Assembly (NCBI GenBank): GCA_963700785.1
Contig: CAVOYZ010000020.1
Span: 1 to 16,619 of the forward strand
Length of the DNA stretch: 16,619 bases
Source of the DNA: CAXMST01 sp963700785
Lineage (GTDB): Bacteria > Actinomycetota > Thermoleophilia > Solirubrobacterales > 70-9
Direction of reading: 5' to 3'
How positions within the stretch are numbered: the stretch's first letter is position 1; each line of letters opens with the position of its first letter. A program made the position numbers and the translations under genes. Below are positions 6,105 through 12,158 of the stretch, piece by piece. The notes beneath the pieces were generated by a model. The model was given only the letters and a program-made list of their open reading frames with translations. It did not search any database and had not been told where the DNA came from.

Positions 6105-6740
6105 TCAGCCGGCGAGGAAGAGCTCGTCGACCTCGTCGCGGCCGGCCTCGGCGCCGGGTGCCTCCGCCTCGGCCTCGAGCTCGCTCGGCAGCGGCGCGGC
6201 GCGGGACTCGTCGAATCCGAGCCGGGCGAGCGCCGGTTGGGTGCCGGTGTCGAGCGGCGGGGAGCCGAGCCCGGCGCTGCGGATCCGCTCGCTGCTGACG
6301 CCGAGGATCTCGGCGAGCGCCTCGAAGACCCGCTGCGAGATGCCCTCCGCGGGCAGCCGTCCATGCTCCATCTGGTTGTAGTAGACGGCGACCTTCTCCT
6401 CGCGGCCGCCGACGTCGAGCGCGGCGGCCAGGCGGCTGACCAGGTCCCGGCGCTTGAGCCGCGCCCGATGGCGCAGGTGCGGCAGCAGCTCCGGCCAGCT
6501 GCCGGAGGCCCCCTCGAGCGACTGCCAGACCCGCTCGACCGACTCGCGGGCCGGCGATGCCTCGTATTCGGCCTGATTCCAGGCCCTTCGGGGTGCCGTC
6601 ATGAGATAGGAGTCGATCCGCCGCTGCAGGGTCTGACGCTGGTCGGGGGAGGCCCGCTCGAGCATCTCGCCGAGGTCGGGCTGTCCGCCGGCCTCGTAGG
6701 CGGCCTTGAACTCCTCCAGAAGCGCGTCGGGATCGGCCAT
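6105..6740 (-). CDS. Helix-turn-helix (XRE-like) regulator with extra N-terminal domain and acidic tail
   Basis: 211 residues in three parts. Residues 1-75 (ALLEEFKAAYEAGGQPDLGE..., QTLQRRIDSYLMTAPRRAW) form a helical domain that I cannot name; PDLGEMLERA and a DSYL-xxAPRR element stand out. Residues about 84-155 read as a helix-turn-helix domain (LLPHLRHRARLKRRDLVSRL, YYNQMEHGRLPAEGISQRV, FEALAEILGVSSERI); YNQMEHGRLP corresponds to the YxxxExG turn after the recognition helix of XRE proteins. Residues 185-211 are acidic, ending EVDELFLAG. ATG 6740 has taggagg 4-5 bases upstream, which also covers the sigma-gene stop (6749), so the two are translationally coupled. It is probably the DNA-binding partner and substrate of the peptidase encoded next. 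Confidence 0.8.
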   Translation of the reverse strand: MADPDALLEEFKAAYEAGGQPDLGEMLERASPDQRQTLQRRIDSYLMTAPRRAWNQAEYEASPARESVERVWQSLEGASGSWPELLPHLRHRARLKRRDLVSRLAAALDVGGREEKVAVYYNQMEHGRLPAEGISQRVFEALAEILGVSSERIRSAGLGSPPLDTGTQPALARLGFDESRAAPLPSELEAEAEAPGAEAGRDEVDELFLAG

Positions 6741-6748
6741 TGGCCCTC

Positions 6749-7408
6749 CTAGGATCCCATTCCCGGCGCCTCGGCGACGTCGCTGCGGAAGCGGCGCCAG
6801 ATCTGATGGACGTTCGCCTCGCTCATGTTCGACCCCGGGTGCAGCTCCTCGGTCCGCTCGGCCGTCTCCCGCGCGCTCAGCCCCATGAAGCCGAGCTCGT
6901 TCGGCCCGTAGAGGCGGATCACCGTCTGGTGGACCTCGCTGCGGTCCTCGAGCACCCTGCCGACGGCCTCACGGGTGAGGATCGCCGCCTCCTCCGACTC
7001 CGCGGCGGGCTGCTCGCCGAACACCTCCTCCTCGCCCTCGTGCTCGTCCGCGAGCGGCTCGAGTCCGGGCACGCGTTCGGCGCCACGGTGATAGTCGGCG
7101 ATCCGGCGCTGGGCGATCACCTTGAGCCAGGCGATGAAGCGGCCGATGCTCCTGCCGTCGAAGGCCGAGCCCAGCGCGCTCTCGATCACGACCGCGGTCA
7201 CGTCCTCGACGTCGCCGCCGGGCACCTTCGCCGCGACCCAGTAGTAGACCCGGTCCCAGTGACCGAAGGCGAGCACCGCGAGCGCCTGCTTCGCGCACTG
7301 CGGCCGGCCGGACTCGCGCTGCTCGACGATGTAGGCGAGCAGCTGCTCGTCGCTGAACCGGCTGAGCTCGGTCTCCGAAAGGCAGGGCTTGTCTTGATCG
7401 TCGGGCAT
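6749..7408 (-). CDS. RNA polymerase sigma factor, ECF-like (sigma-70 family)
   Basis: 219 residues. Region 2 is visible at about 22-110: AYIVEQRESG, VYYWVAAKV, GGDVEDVTAVVIESAL (the DxEDxxxxV segment of region 2.2) and FIAWLKVIAQRRIADYHRG (the F-xAWL-xxIAxxRxxDYxR signature of 2.3-2.4). A Glu-rich linker (about 120-145) precedes a region 4-like segment (about 145-212: LEDRSEVHQTVIRLYG, LSARETAERTEELHPGSNMS, EANVHQIWRRFR). Region 4 has a longer insertion than usual between its helices. ATG 7408 is supported by ggggag just upstream; an in-frame extension to 7639 is arginine-rich and unlike protein. It heads the unit sigma - HTH - ImmA/IrrE peptidase. No classical anti-sigma gene is adjacent; the HTH protein may take that role (inference). 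Confidence 0.82.
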   Translation of the reverse strand: MPDDQDKPCLSETELSRFSDEQLLAYIVEQRESGRPQCAKQALAVLAFGHWDRVYYWVAAKVPGGDVEDVTAVVIESALGSAFDGRSIGRFIAWLKVIAQRRIADYHRGAERVPGLEPLADEHEGEEEVFGEQPAAESEEAAILTREAVGRVLEDRSEVHQTVIRLYGPNELGFMGLSARETAERTEELHPGSNMSEANVHQIWRRFRSDVAEAPGMGS

Positions 7409-7683
7409 CTTCTCCCCGGTTACTGACGGCGTGCTTGATCGTCGCCGGCCGGCACGGTACTCGGTCCCCGAGGCCGGCCCGGCGCCGTCCGCGACGCGAC
7501 GGCCGGCTGCCTGGGGACCCGGAGGCCCCGCGATCCCGCAGTCCCTGAAGCCTGCGAAACGCCGAACCGGCCCGCAAGAACGGCACCACCACGTAACGAA
7601 CCGCACAAGTATCTCACGGCCCTCGGACGGAATCGTCACCGGCCTTCGGTCGGGAAAGGGCCCTCGTTGCGCCTATCAGGTGG

Positions 7684-7703
7684 CCGGGCTCACGCGAGCC
7701 CGG
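7684..7703. promoter_or_regulatory. Perfect 8-bp dyad in the -35 region of the methyltransferase promoter
   Basis: ccgggctc - acgc - gagcccgg is a perfect inverted repeat of 8+8 bases with a 4-base centre. It ends 11 bases before the TAGGCT -10 box, covering the -35 position. It could be an operator for a dimeric regulator; a transcript hairpin is less likely because it lies upstream of the expected start of transcription. Confidence 0.4.
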
Positions 7704-7714
7704 GGCCGCCTGTC

Positions 7715-7720
7715 TAGGCT
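7715..7720 (+). promoter_or_regulatory. -10 box TAGGCT, 8 bases before ATG 7729 (leaderless type)
   Basis: The same hexamer and nearly the same distance to the start codon as at 3318-3323. The spacing places the transcription start at or near the ATG. Confidence 0.5.
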
Positions 7721-7728
7721 TGGGGCCG

Positions 7729-8445
7729 ATGGCGACGCTGCCGAGAAGGCCGGACGGGCGCCCGCTGGTGCGGGTGCCGAGGTTCGTGCGGGCGATCAAG
7801 GAGCGCAACGACCCGCCCCGGGACCGCAACAAGTGGGAGCGCTACGCGCTGCCCGAGGACATGACCGGCAAGTCGTTTCTCGACGTCGGCTGCTGGGAGG
7901 GCGTCAACTGCGCGGAGGCGATGCGGCGCAACGCCGAGCACGTCGTCGGCCTCGATCTCTGCACCTCCGACGAGCTGCGCAAGAACGTCGACAAGTTCGG
8001 CTTCGAGTTCGTGCAGATGGACATCCTCTCCGAGAAGTGGCTCGAGCTCGACAGCTACGACATCGTCGTCTGCTCAGGGGTGCTCTACCACGTCGAGAAC
8101 GTCGTCTCGCTGCTGCTGCGGCTGCGCAAGGTGACGGCGGGCGTGCTCGTGCTCGAGACCGCGACCCGCGAGCTCGACACCGAGGAGCCGGTGCTGGTCC
8201 TCAAGCCCGGCGACCACGACGACGCCAACCTCTCGAACTGGTGGGTGCCGAACGAGCTCGCCGTCTACGAGCTGCTGCGCCTCTGCGGTTTCGAGAACGC
8301 GAGGCCGGTCTGGGAGCGCAAGCGCCCGTCGGGCTCGCGGCTCTGCGTCCACGCCGACGCGACCGGCAAGATCCCCTACGAGCGGATCCTGCCCCGCAAG
8401 CCGGAGGCGATGAGCCTGTTCGGCGGCGACCGCGCCTTCGAGTGA
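7729..8445 (+). CDS. Class I SAM-dependent methyltransferase
   Basis: 238 residues from ATG 7729. Rossmann-fold methyltransferase: motif I is FLDVGCWEGVN (50-60), the acidic end of strand 2 is VVGLDLCTS (72-80), the motif II-like segment is FVQMDIL (94-100), and YDIVVCSGVLYHVEN (110-124) matches motif IV and the post-motif LYH. The later WWVPNELAVYELLRLCGFENARPVW (171-195) resembles the C-terminal region of CmoB/DUF1698-like methyltransferases, which act on tRNA, glycans or small molecules; the substrate is unknown here. A TTG at 7720 would add three residues but overlaps the -10 box, so I prefer ATG 7729. It converges on the hibernation-factor gene with 8 bases between stops, and the upstream dyad suggests regulated expression. 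Confidence 0.85.
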   Translation: MATLPRRPDGRPLVRVPRFVRAIKERNDPPRDRNKWERYALPEDMTGKSFLDVGCWEGVNCAEAMRRNAEHVVGLDLCTSDELRKNVDKFGFEFVQMDILSEKWLELDSYDIVVCSGVLYHVENVVSLLLRLRKVTAGVLVLETATRELDTEEPVLVLKPGDHDDANLSNWWVPNELAVYELLRLCGFENARPVWERKRPSGSRLCVHADATGKIPYERILPRKPEAMSLFGGDRAFE

Positions 8446-8453
8446 GCGGAGCC

Positions 8454-9251
8454 TCAGGCCGCGGCTTCGCCCTCGGCTGCCGGCTCGATCAGCCCGTAGT
8501 GGCCGTCGTAGCGGAGATAGATCGCGTTGCCGCGGCCGGTGCTGTCGTTGACGAAGTACATGAACCGGTGGTTGAGCTCGCCCATCTCGGCGAGCACGTC
8601 GGCGAGCGCGGTGGCGCCGCTCACCCGGGTCTCCTCGCGGACGATCCCGTCGGCGTCCTCGGTGCCCTCCCAGCCGATACCGCGGGGGCCGATCACCCCG
8701 ATGCGGCCGTCGTCGCGGTGGTAGCAGACGGCGTCGGTGCCGGTCTCGACCTCGGTGAACAGGTAGAAGTCGTGGTCGAGGAGCTCCATCTCGTCGGCCG
8801 CCTCGGCGACGCTCAGCGGGCGGGTGGCGAAGGTCTTGCGGCGGACGATCTCGCGCTCTTCGGGGTCGCGGCGCAGGCGCTCGGGGCGGTTGCTGCCGAG
8901 GTCGCCGTGACGCCACTCCCCGGGTGCGCTCTCGGCCGAGCGGCGGGCACGGTCGGCGCGGCGGTCGACGAGCCGGCGCAGCTGGCGCTCGAGCCGGGCG
9001 GTGAGCTGGTTGATCGCGCCGCCCATCTCGATGTCGGCGACGCTGGCGCGGACGGCGGGCCCGTTCAGGTTGATCTCGGCCTCGGCGCGGGACGGCCGCT
9101 CGATCCGCGGGTTGGCCTCCTCGGTGAGCACCACGTGGGCGCGGATCTGGGGGCTGTCGATCAGCCGCTCGAGGCGCCCGACCCGCTCGACCGCGTGCTC
9201 GCGGGCCTCGTCGGGGACCTCGCCCCGGGTGGTCACATCGATGTCGATCAT
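8454..9251 (-). CDS. hpf: Long ribosome hibernation promoting factor with duplicated C-terminal domain
   Basis: 265 residues. The N-terminal domain (about 1-100; MIDIDVTTRGEVPDEAREHA, ERVGRLERLI, RAEAEINLNGP, INQLTARLERQLRRL) is the RaiA/HPF/YfiA fold that binds the 30S decoding region in stationary phase. A linker (100-136) leads to VRRKTFATRPLSVAEAADEM ELLDHDFYLFTEVETG (137-172), the S30AE C-terminal dimerisation domain of long HPF proteins. A second, weaker copy follows at about 209-257 (ATALADVLAEMGELNHRFMYFV, YDGHYGLIEP); the two align as EM-LLDHDFYLF / EM-ELNHRFMYF and DDGRIGVIGP / YDGHYGLIEP. Two such tails are known in some actinobacterial factors (for example mycobacterial RafH-type proteins). 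ATG 9251 has aggaaggg about 11 bases upstream. The promoter is unclear; TATCCA near 9354 on the minus strand is a weak candidate. Confidence 0.9.
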   Translation of the reverse strand: MIDIDVTTRGEVPDEAREHAVERVGRLERLIDSPQIRAHVVLTEEANPRIERPSRAEAEINLNGPAVRASVADIEMGGAINQLTARLERQLRRLVDRRADRARRSAESAPGEWRHGDLGSNRPERLRRDPEEREIVRRKTFATRPLSVAEAADEMELLDHDFYLFTEVETGTDAVCYHRDDGRIGVIGPRGIGWEGTEDADGIVREETRVSGATALADVLAEMGELNHRFMYFVNDSTGRGNAIYLRYDGHYGLIEPAAEGEAAA

Positions 9252-9454
9252 CTCGTCTCGATCCCTTCCTCTGGTTCTACCATCGCCGGCCGCTCGTCCG
9301 CCCCGCCCGGCTCCGCGGCGCCGGAGGCCCGCTGTCGGGTGCTGAGTGGATACCAGATCGCCGCGGCGCCGTCACCCGTGGGCAGCCGCACCCCCGAGCG
9401 GGCATCCCCTGCGCCCGGCGTCGTCGGCGGCCGCGATCATGTCCGCCTGAAGCG

Positions 9455-11038
9455 ATGAGCGGCGCCGATCCCGACAGCCTCCCCGGCAGCGACGAGCTCC
9501 TCTCGGCGCTGCTCGACCCCGGCTTCTGGCCGCACGCTCCGGCCGCGGTCGAGCTGCACGAGACCCACATCTCCTGGGTGTTCGTCGCCGACGAGCTCGC
9601 CTACAAGGTGAAGAAGCCGCTGCGGCTGCCGTTCCTCGACTACGGCACGCTCGAGCGCCGCCACGAGATGTGCCGGCAGGAGCTGCTTCTCAACCGGCGG
9701 CTCGCGCCCGACTACTACCTCGGCGTGCGGGCGATCGTCCGCGACGGCGCCGGCGCGCTGGCACTCGCGGCCGAGGAGGACCCCGGGGCGGTCGAGTACG
9801 TGGTCGAGATGCGGGCGATCCCGCAGCGGCGGACGCTCGATCGGCTGCTCGCCTCCGGCGAGGTCGGGGCCGCTGAGATCGCGCGGATCGGCGAGCGGCT
9901 GGCGCGCTTTCACGCCGAGGCCGAGCCCGCGGCCGACCCCGGCGCCAGCGTGCCACGGTTGCTCGACGCGCTCGAGGAGAACCTGACGACGACCCGCGAG
10001 CAGGCCTCCGGGGCGATCGCCGAGCCCCGGCTCGCCGCCGCCGAGGACTTCACCGCGGCGTTCGTCCCCGGGGTCGTGGGCGAGCTCGAGCGACGGGCCG
10101 CCGCGGGCCTGGTCCGCGACGGCCACGGCGATTTGCGGGCCGAGCACGTGCTGGTGACCGACCCGGTCCAGGTCTACGACTGCATCGAGTTCGACCCGGG
10201 GCTGCGGGAGATCGACGTCGCCGCCGATCTCGCCTTCCTGCTGATGGACATCGAGCGGCTCGGCGCCGGCGAGCGCGCGGGCGAGCTGCTCGACGCCTAC
10301 CGCCGCGCCGGCGGCGAGCCGGGCGACGCCCGGCTGCTCGCCTTCCTCTGCGCCTATCGGGCCTGGGTCCGGGCGAAGGTGGCGCTCTTCGACCCCGACC
10401 CGGAGTCAGGGGCGCTGCGGGCGGCGGACCGGCACGCGCTCGGCCACCGCTTCGCCTGGCGGGCGCGGCTGCCGTTCGCGCTCGTCGTCTGCGGGGTCGC
10501 CGCGAGCGGCAAGAGCACGCTCGCGGCTGAGCTGGCCGCGATCAGCGGCCTGCCGGTGCTCGACGCCGACACGACCCGCAAGCGGCTCGCCGGCCTCGGA
10601 CCGACCGAGCGCGCAGGGCCCGAGCACTACACGGAGGAGTTCAGCCGCCGCACCTACCGGGAGCTGGGGGCGGCGGCCGCCGCCGAGCTCGCCGGGGCGG
10701 GCGGGGCGATCATCGACGCCACCGCGCGCCGGCGTGAGGACCGCGACGCGCTCCGCGCCGGGCTCGGCGAGGGCGAGCTGGAGGCGCCGCTGCTGTTCGC
10801 GCGCTGCGAGGCGCCGGACTCGGTGCTGGTCGAGCGCGCCCGGGCGCGTGAGCTCGAGCCGGGGCGGGTCTCCGACGCCGACGTCGAGGTCGTCAGGCGC
10901 CAGCTCGGATCGTTCGAGCCGCTCGACGAGGTCGCGCCGGGACGGGTCACCGCGGTCGACACCGAGCGGCCGGCGGCCGAGCAGGTGCGGGTGGTCGAGG
11001 CGTTGCTCGACGCCGAGGCCTCCGGCCCGGCGACCTAG
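9455..11038 (+). CDS. Fusion of an aminoglycoside phosphotransferase-like kinase domain with a P-loop ATPase/kinase domain
   Basis: 527 residues. The N-terminal half (about 30-320) is a protein-kinase-like/APH domain: HISWVFVADELAYKVKKP (38-55, K51 or K53 as ATP lysine), catalytic loop HGDLRAEHVLV (224-234), metal site IEFDPGLREIDVAADLAFL (244-262). The C-terminal half (about 340-527) is a P-loop kinase: GVAASGKST (347-355) as Walker A, PVLDADTTRKRLAGL, AIIDATARRREDRDAL, then LLFARCEAPDSVLVERARARE as in zeta-toxin/shikimate-kinase-like proteins. The same two-domain arrangement (COG2187 plus COG0645) occurs as one protein in many bacteria, so the fusion is normal; the substrate is unknown. ATG 9455 lacks a clear Shine-Dalgarno. 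It converges on the LppX-like gene with 7 bases between stops. Confidence 0.88.
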   Translation: MSGADPDSLPGSDELLSALLDPGFWPHAPAAVELHETHISWVFVADELAYKVKKPLRLPFLDYGTLERRHEMCRQELLLNRRLAPDYYLGVRAIVRDGAGALALAAEEDPGAVEYVVEMRAIPQRRTLDRLLASGEVGAAEIARIGERLARFHAEAEPAADPGASVPRLLDALEENLTTTREQASGAIAEPRLAAAEDFTAAFVPGVVGELERRAAAGLVRDGHGDLRAEHVLVTDPVQVYDCIEFDPGLREIDVAADLAFLLMDIERLGAGERAGELLDAYRRAGGEPGDARLLAFLCAYRAWVRAKVALFDPDPESGALRAADRHALGHRFAWRARLPFALVVCGVAASGKSTLAAELAAISGLPVLDADTTRKRLAGLGPTERAGPEHYTEEFSRRTYRELGAAAAAELAGAGGAIIDATARRREDRDALRAGLGEGELEAPLLFARCEAPDSVLVERARARELEPGRVSDADVEVVRRQLGSFEPLDEVAPGRVTAVDTERPAAEQVRVVEALLDAEASGPAT

Positions 11039-11045
11039 CGGGGGA

Positions 11046-12047
11046 TCACGGGAGCGCGCCCTCGAGCCCCTCGACGCCCTCGAGTCCCTCGAGTCCCTGT
11101 AGGCCCTGGAGGGCGAGCTCGGTCGCGTCGAAGGTGTCGAGCTCGGAGGGGACGCCGATCTTCGGCGCCGCCCCGAAGTCGTAGAAGTCCATCGTCATCG
11201 ACATGCTGGCGCCGGCCGTGCCGGCGAGCTGGAAGCCCGTGGTCATCGCGGTGCGGCGCACCAGGCCCTTGCGGTCGATCCAGACGTCGACGGTGGCGAG
11301 CTCGCTCTGGCCCTCGATCAGGTCGGCCGCGACATCGTTGCCCGCCTCGCGCAGCTGATCGGCCTGAAGCGAGGGGTCGAGGGTGGCGGTGTAGTGGGTG
11401 GTGTTGACGCCGCGGACCTTCTCCTCGCCGACGGCCTGGGGGTCGTCGCTGACCGATGCGAGCTGGTCGAGGACCGCCTTCGCGTCGACCGCGTCGACCT
11501 GGCCGGAGAGCGGCTCGGCGCCGAACTCGGAGGCGTCGATCTTCATCCAGCGCTTGCCGGCCGGAAGCAGCGCCGAGAACGCCGGCGAGGACATGTAGAC
11601 GGTGAGCCCGTCCTGGACCGCGAGCATCGGGTTCATCCCGGCGGCGATCTGCGGCGCCCCCGGGCTGGTCGTCTCCATCCGCATCTCCGAGCGCCCGGTC
11701 TCGTTGTTGTAGGCGCCCTCGAAGCTCATCTGCATCTCGAATCCCGAGCCGCTGCCGGTCCCGGTGCCGGAGAAGCGGGCGCCGGAGAGCTCGCCGGTCC
11801 GCTGCGCGGCCTCGGCGATCGCGGTCAGCGGCGCCCCGTCGTCCGATCCCCCCGGGAGCCCGAACGCGAGCCCGGCGCCGGCCGCGAGCACGACCGCGAT
11901 CACGGCGACGACCCAGAACGGGGCCCGGGGGGGACCCTCTTCCGCGGGCGGCGGCGCGCCCGCGGACGGGGTCACCGGTGCGCCCGCGGGCGGCCGCGCG
12001 CCCGGCGGCGGCGCCGATTGGGCCCGGACTAGGTCGTCGTGGTTCAC
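11046..12047 (-). CDS. Membrane-anchored LppX/LprAFG (LolA-like) protein with Leu-Glu/Gln-Gly repeat at the C-terminus
   Basis: 333 residues from GTG 12047. Residues 1-42 are Pro/Ala-rich and cytoplasmic, 43-64 (FWVVAVIAVVLAAGAGLAFGL) form one transmembrane anchor, and the rest is outside. There is no lipobox cysteine, so this is not a lipoprotein as the mycobacterial LppX/LprG proteins are. The external part matches that fold: ARFSGTGTGSG, FEMQMSFEGAYN, GKRWMKIDASEFG, VRGVNTTHYTATLDP, TVDVWIDRKGLVRRTAMTTGF, MTMDFYDFGAAPKI. Relatives carry lipids or lipoglycans. Residues 313-330 are six triplets, LQGLQGLEGLEGVEGLEG, directly before the stop. Upstream in-frame codons (LKRFRAAAEVLG) look protein-like but have no start codon. 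It is divergent from xseA with 111 bases between. Confidence 0.75.
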   Translation of the reverse strand: MNHDDLVRAQSAPPPGARPPAGAPVTPSAGAPPPAEEGPPRAPFWVVAVIAVVLAAGAGLAFGLPGGSDDGAPLTAIAEAAQRTGELSGARFSGTGTGSGSGFEMQMSFEGAYNNETGRSEMRMETTSPGAPQIAAGMNPMLAVQDGLTVYMSSPAFSALLPAGKRWMKIDASEFGAEPLSGQVDAVDAKAVLDQLASVSDDPQAVGEEKVRGVNTTHYTATLDPSLQADQLREAGNDVAADLIEGQSELATVDVWIDRKGLVRRTAMTTGFQLAGTAGASMSMTMDFYDFGAAPKIGVPSELDTFDATELALQGLQGLEGLEGVEGLEGALP

Positions 12048-12146
12048 GCCTAATACTTCGGCTGCGGCGCGGAATCGCTTGAGTCCGCTCGCGGTGCCTA
12101 GACGCCCGGCCGCCCTGGGCCGCCGAAGAACACCCGGCGCTCCTGC

Positions 12147-12152
12147 GATCCT
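12147..12152 (+). promoter_or_regulatory. -10-like box GATCCT, 6 bases before ATG of xseA
   Basis: GATCCT keeps only the A at position 2 and the T at position 6 of the TANNNT pattern but stands at the same distance from the start codon as the other leaderless-type boxes. On the opposite strand of the divergent gap, TAGGCA near 12100 is a weak candidate for the LppX-like gene. Confidence 0.25.
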
Positions 12153-12158
12153 GGGGAT

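Larger units (their letters stand above)
7409..7728. other. 320-base divergent intergenic region between the sigma unit and the methyltransferase
   Basis: Frames across it are low-complexity and I see no gene or RNA. On the minus strand TACCGT (7459-7454) could be the -10 box of the sigma unit, giving a leader of about 40 bases that contains the Shine-Dalgarno. On the plus side are a perfect dyad (7684-7703) and a -10 box (7715-7720). The section around 7575-7620 is less GC-rich than its surroundings and might hold a second promoter, but no clear boxes were found. Confidence 0.5.

Noticed and set aside
7409..7639. N-terminal extension of the sigma factor to 7639
   Set aside because: The extra residues are Arg/Gly/Ala-rich, match nothing in sigma factors, and ATG 7408 has a Shine-Dalgarno.
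7431..9458. Long plus-strand frame of 675 residues
   Set aside because: A shadow of the methyltransferase and hibernation-factor genes; Ala/Arg/Gly-rich with no conserved motif.
9437..10147. Minus-strand frame inside the kinase/ATPase fusion gene
   Set aside because: Antisense of a clear gene, low-complexity composition; a product of GC-rich codon bias.
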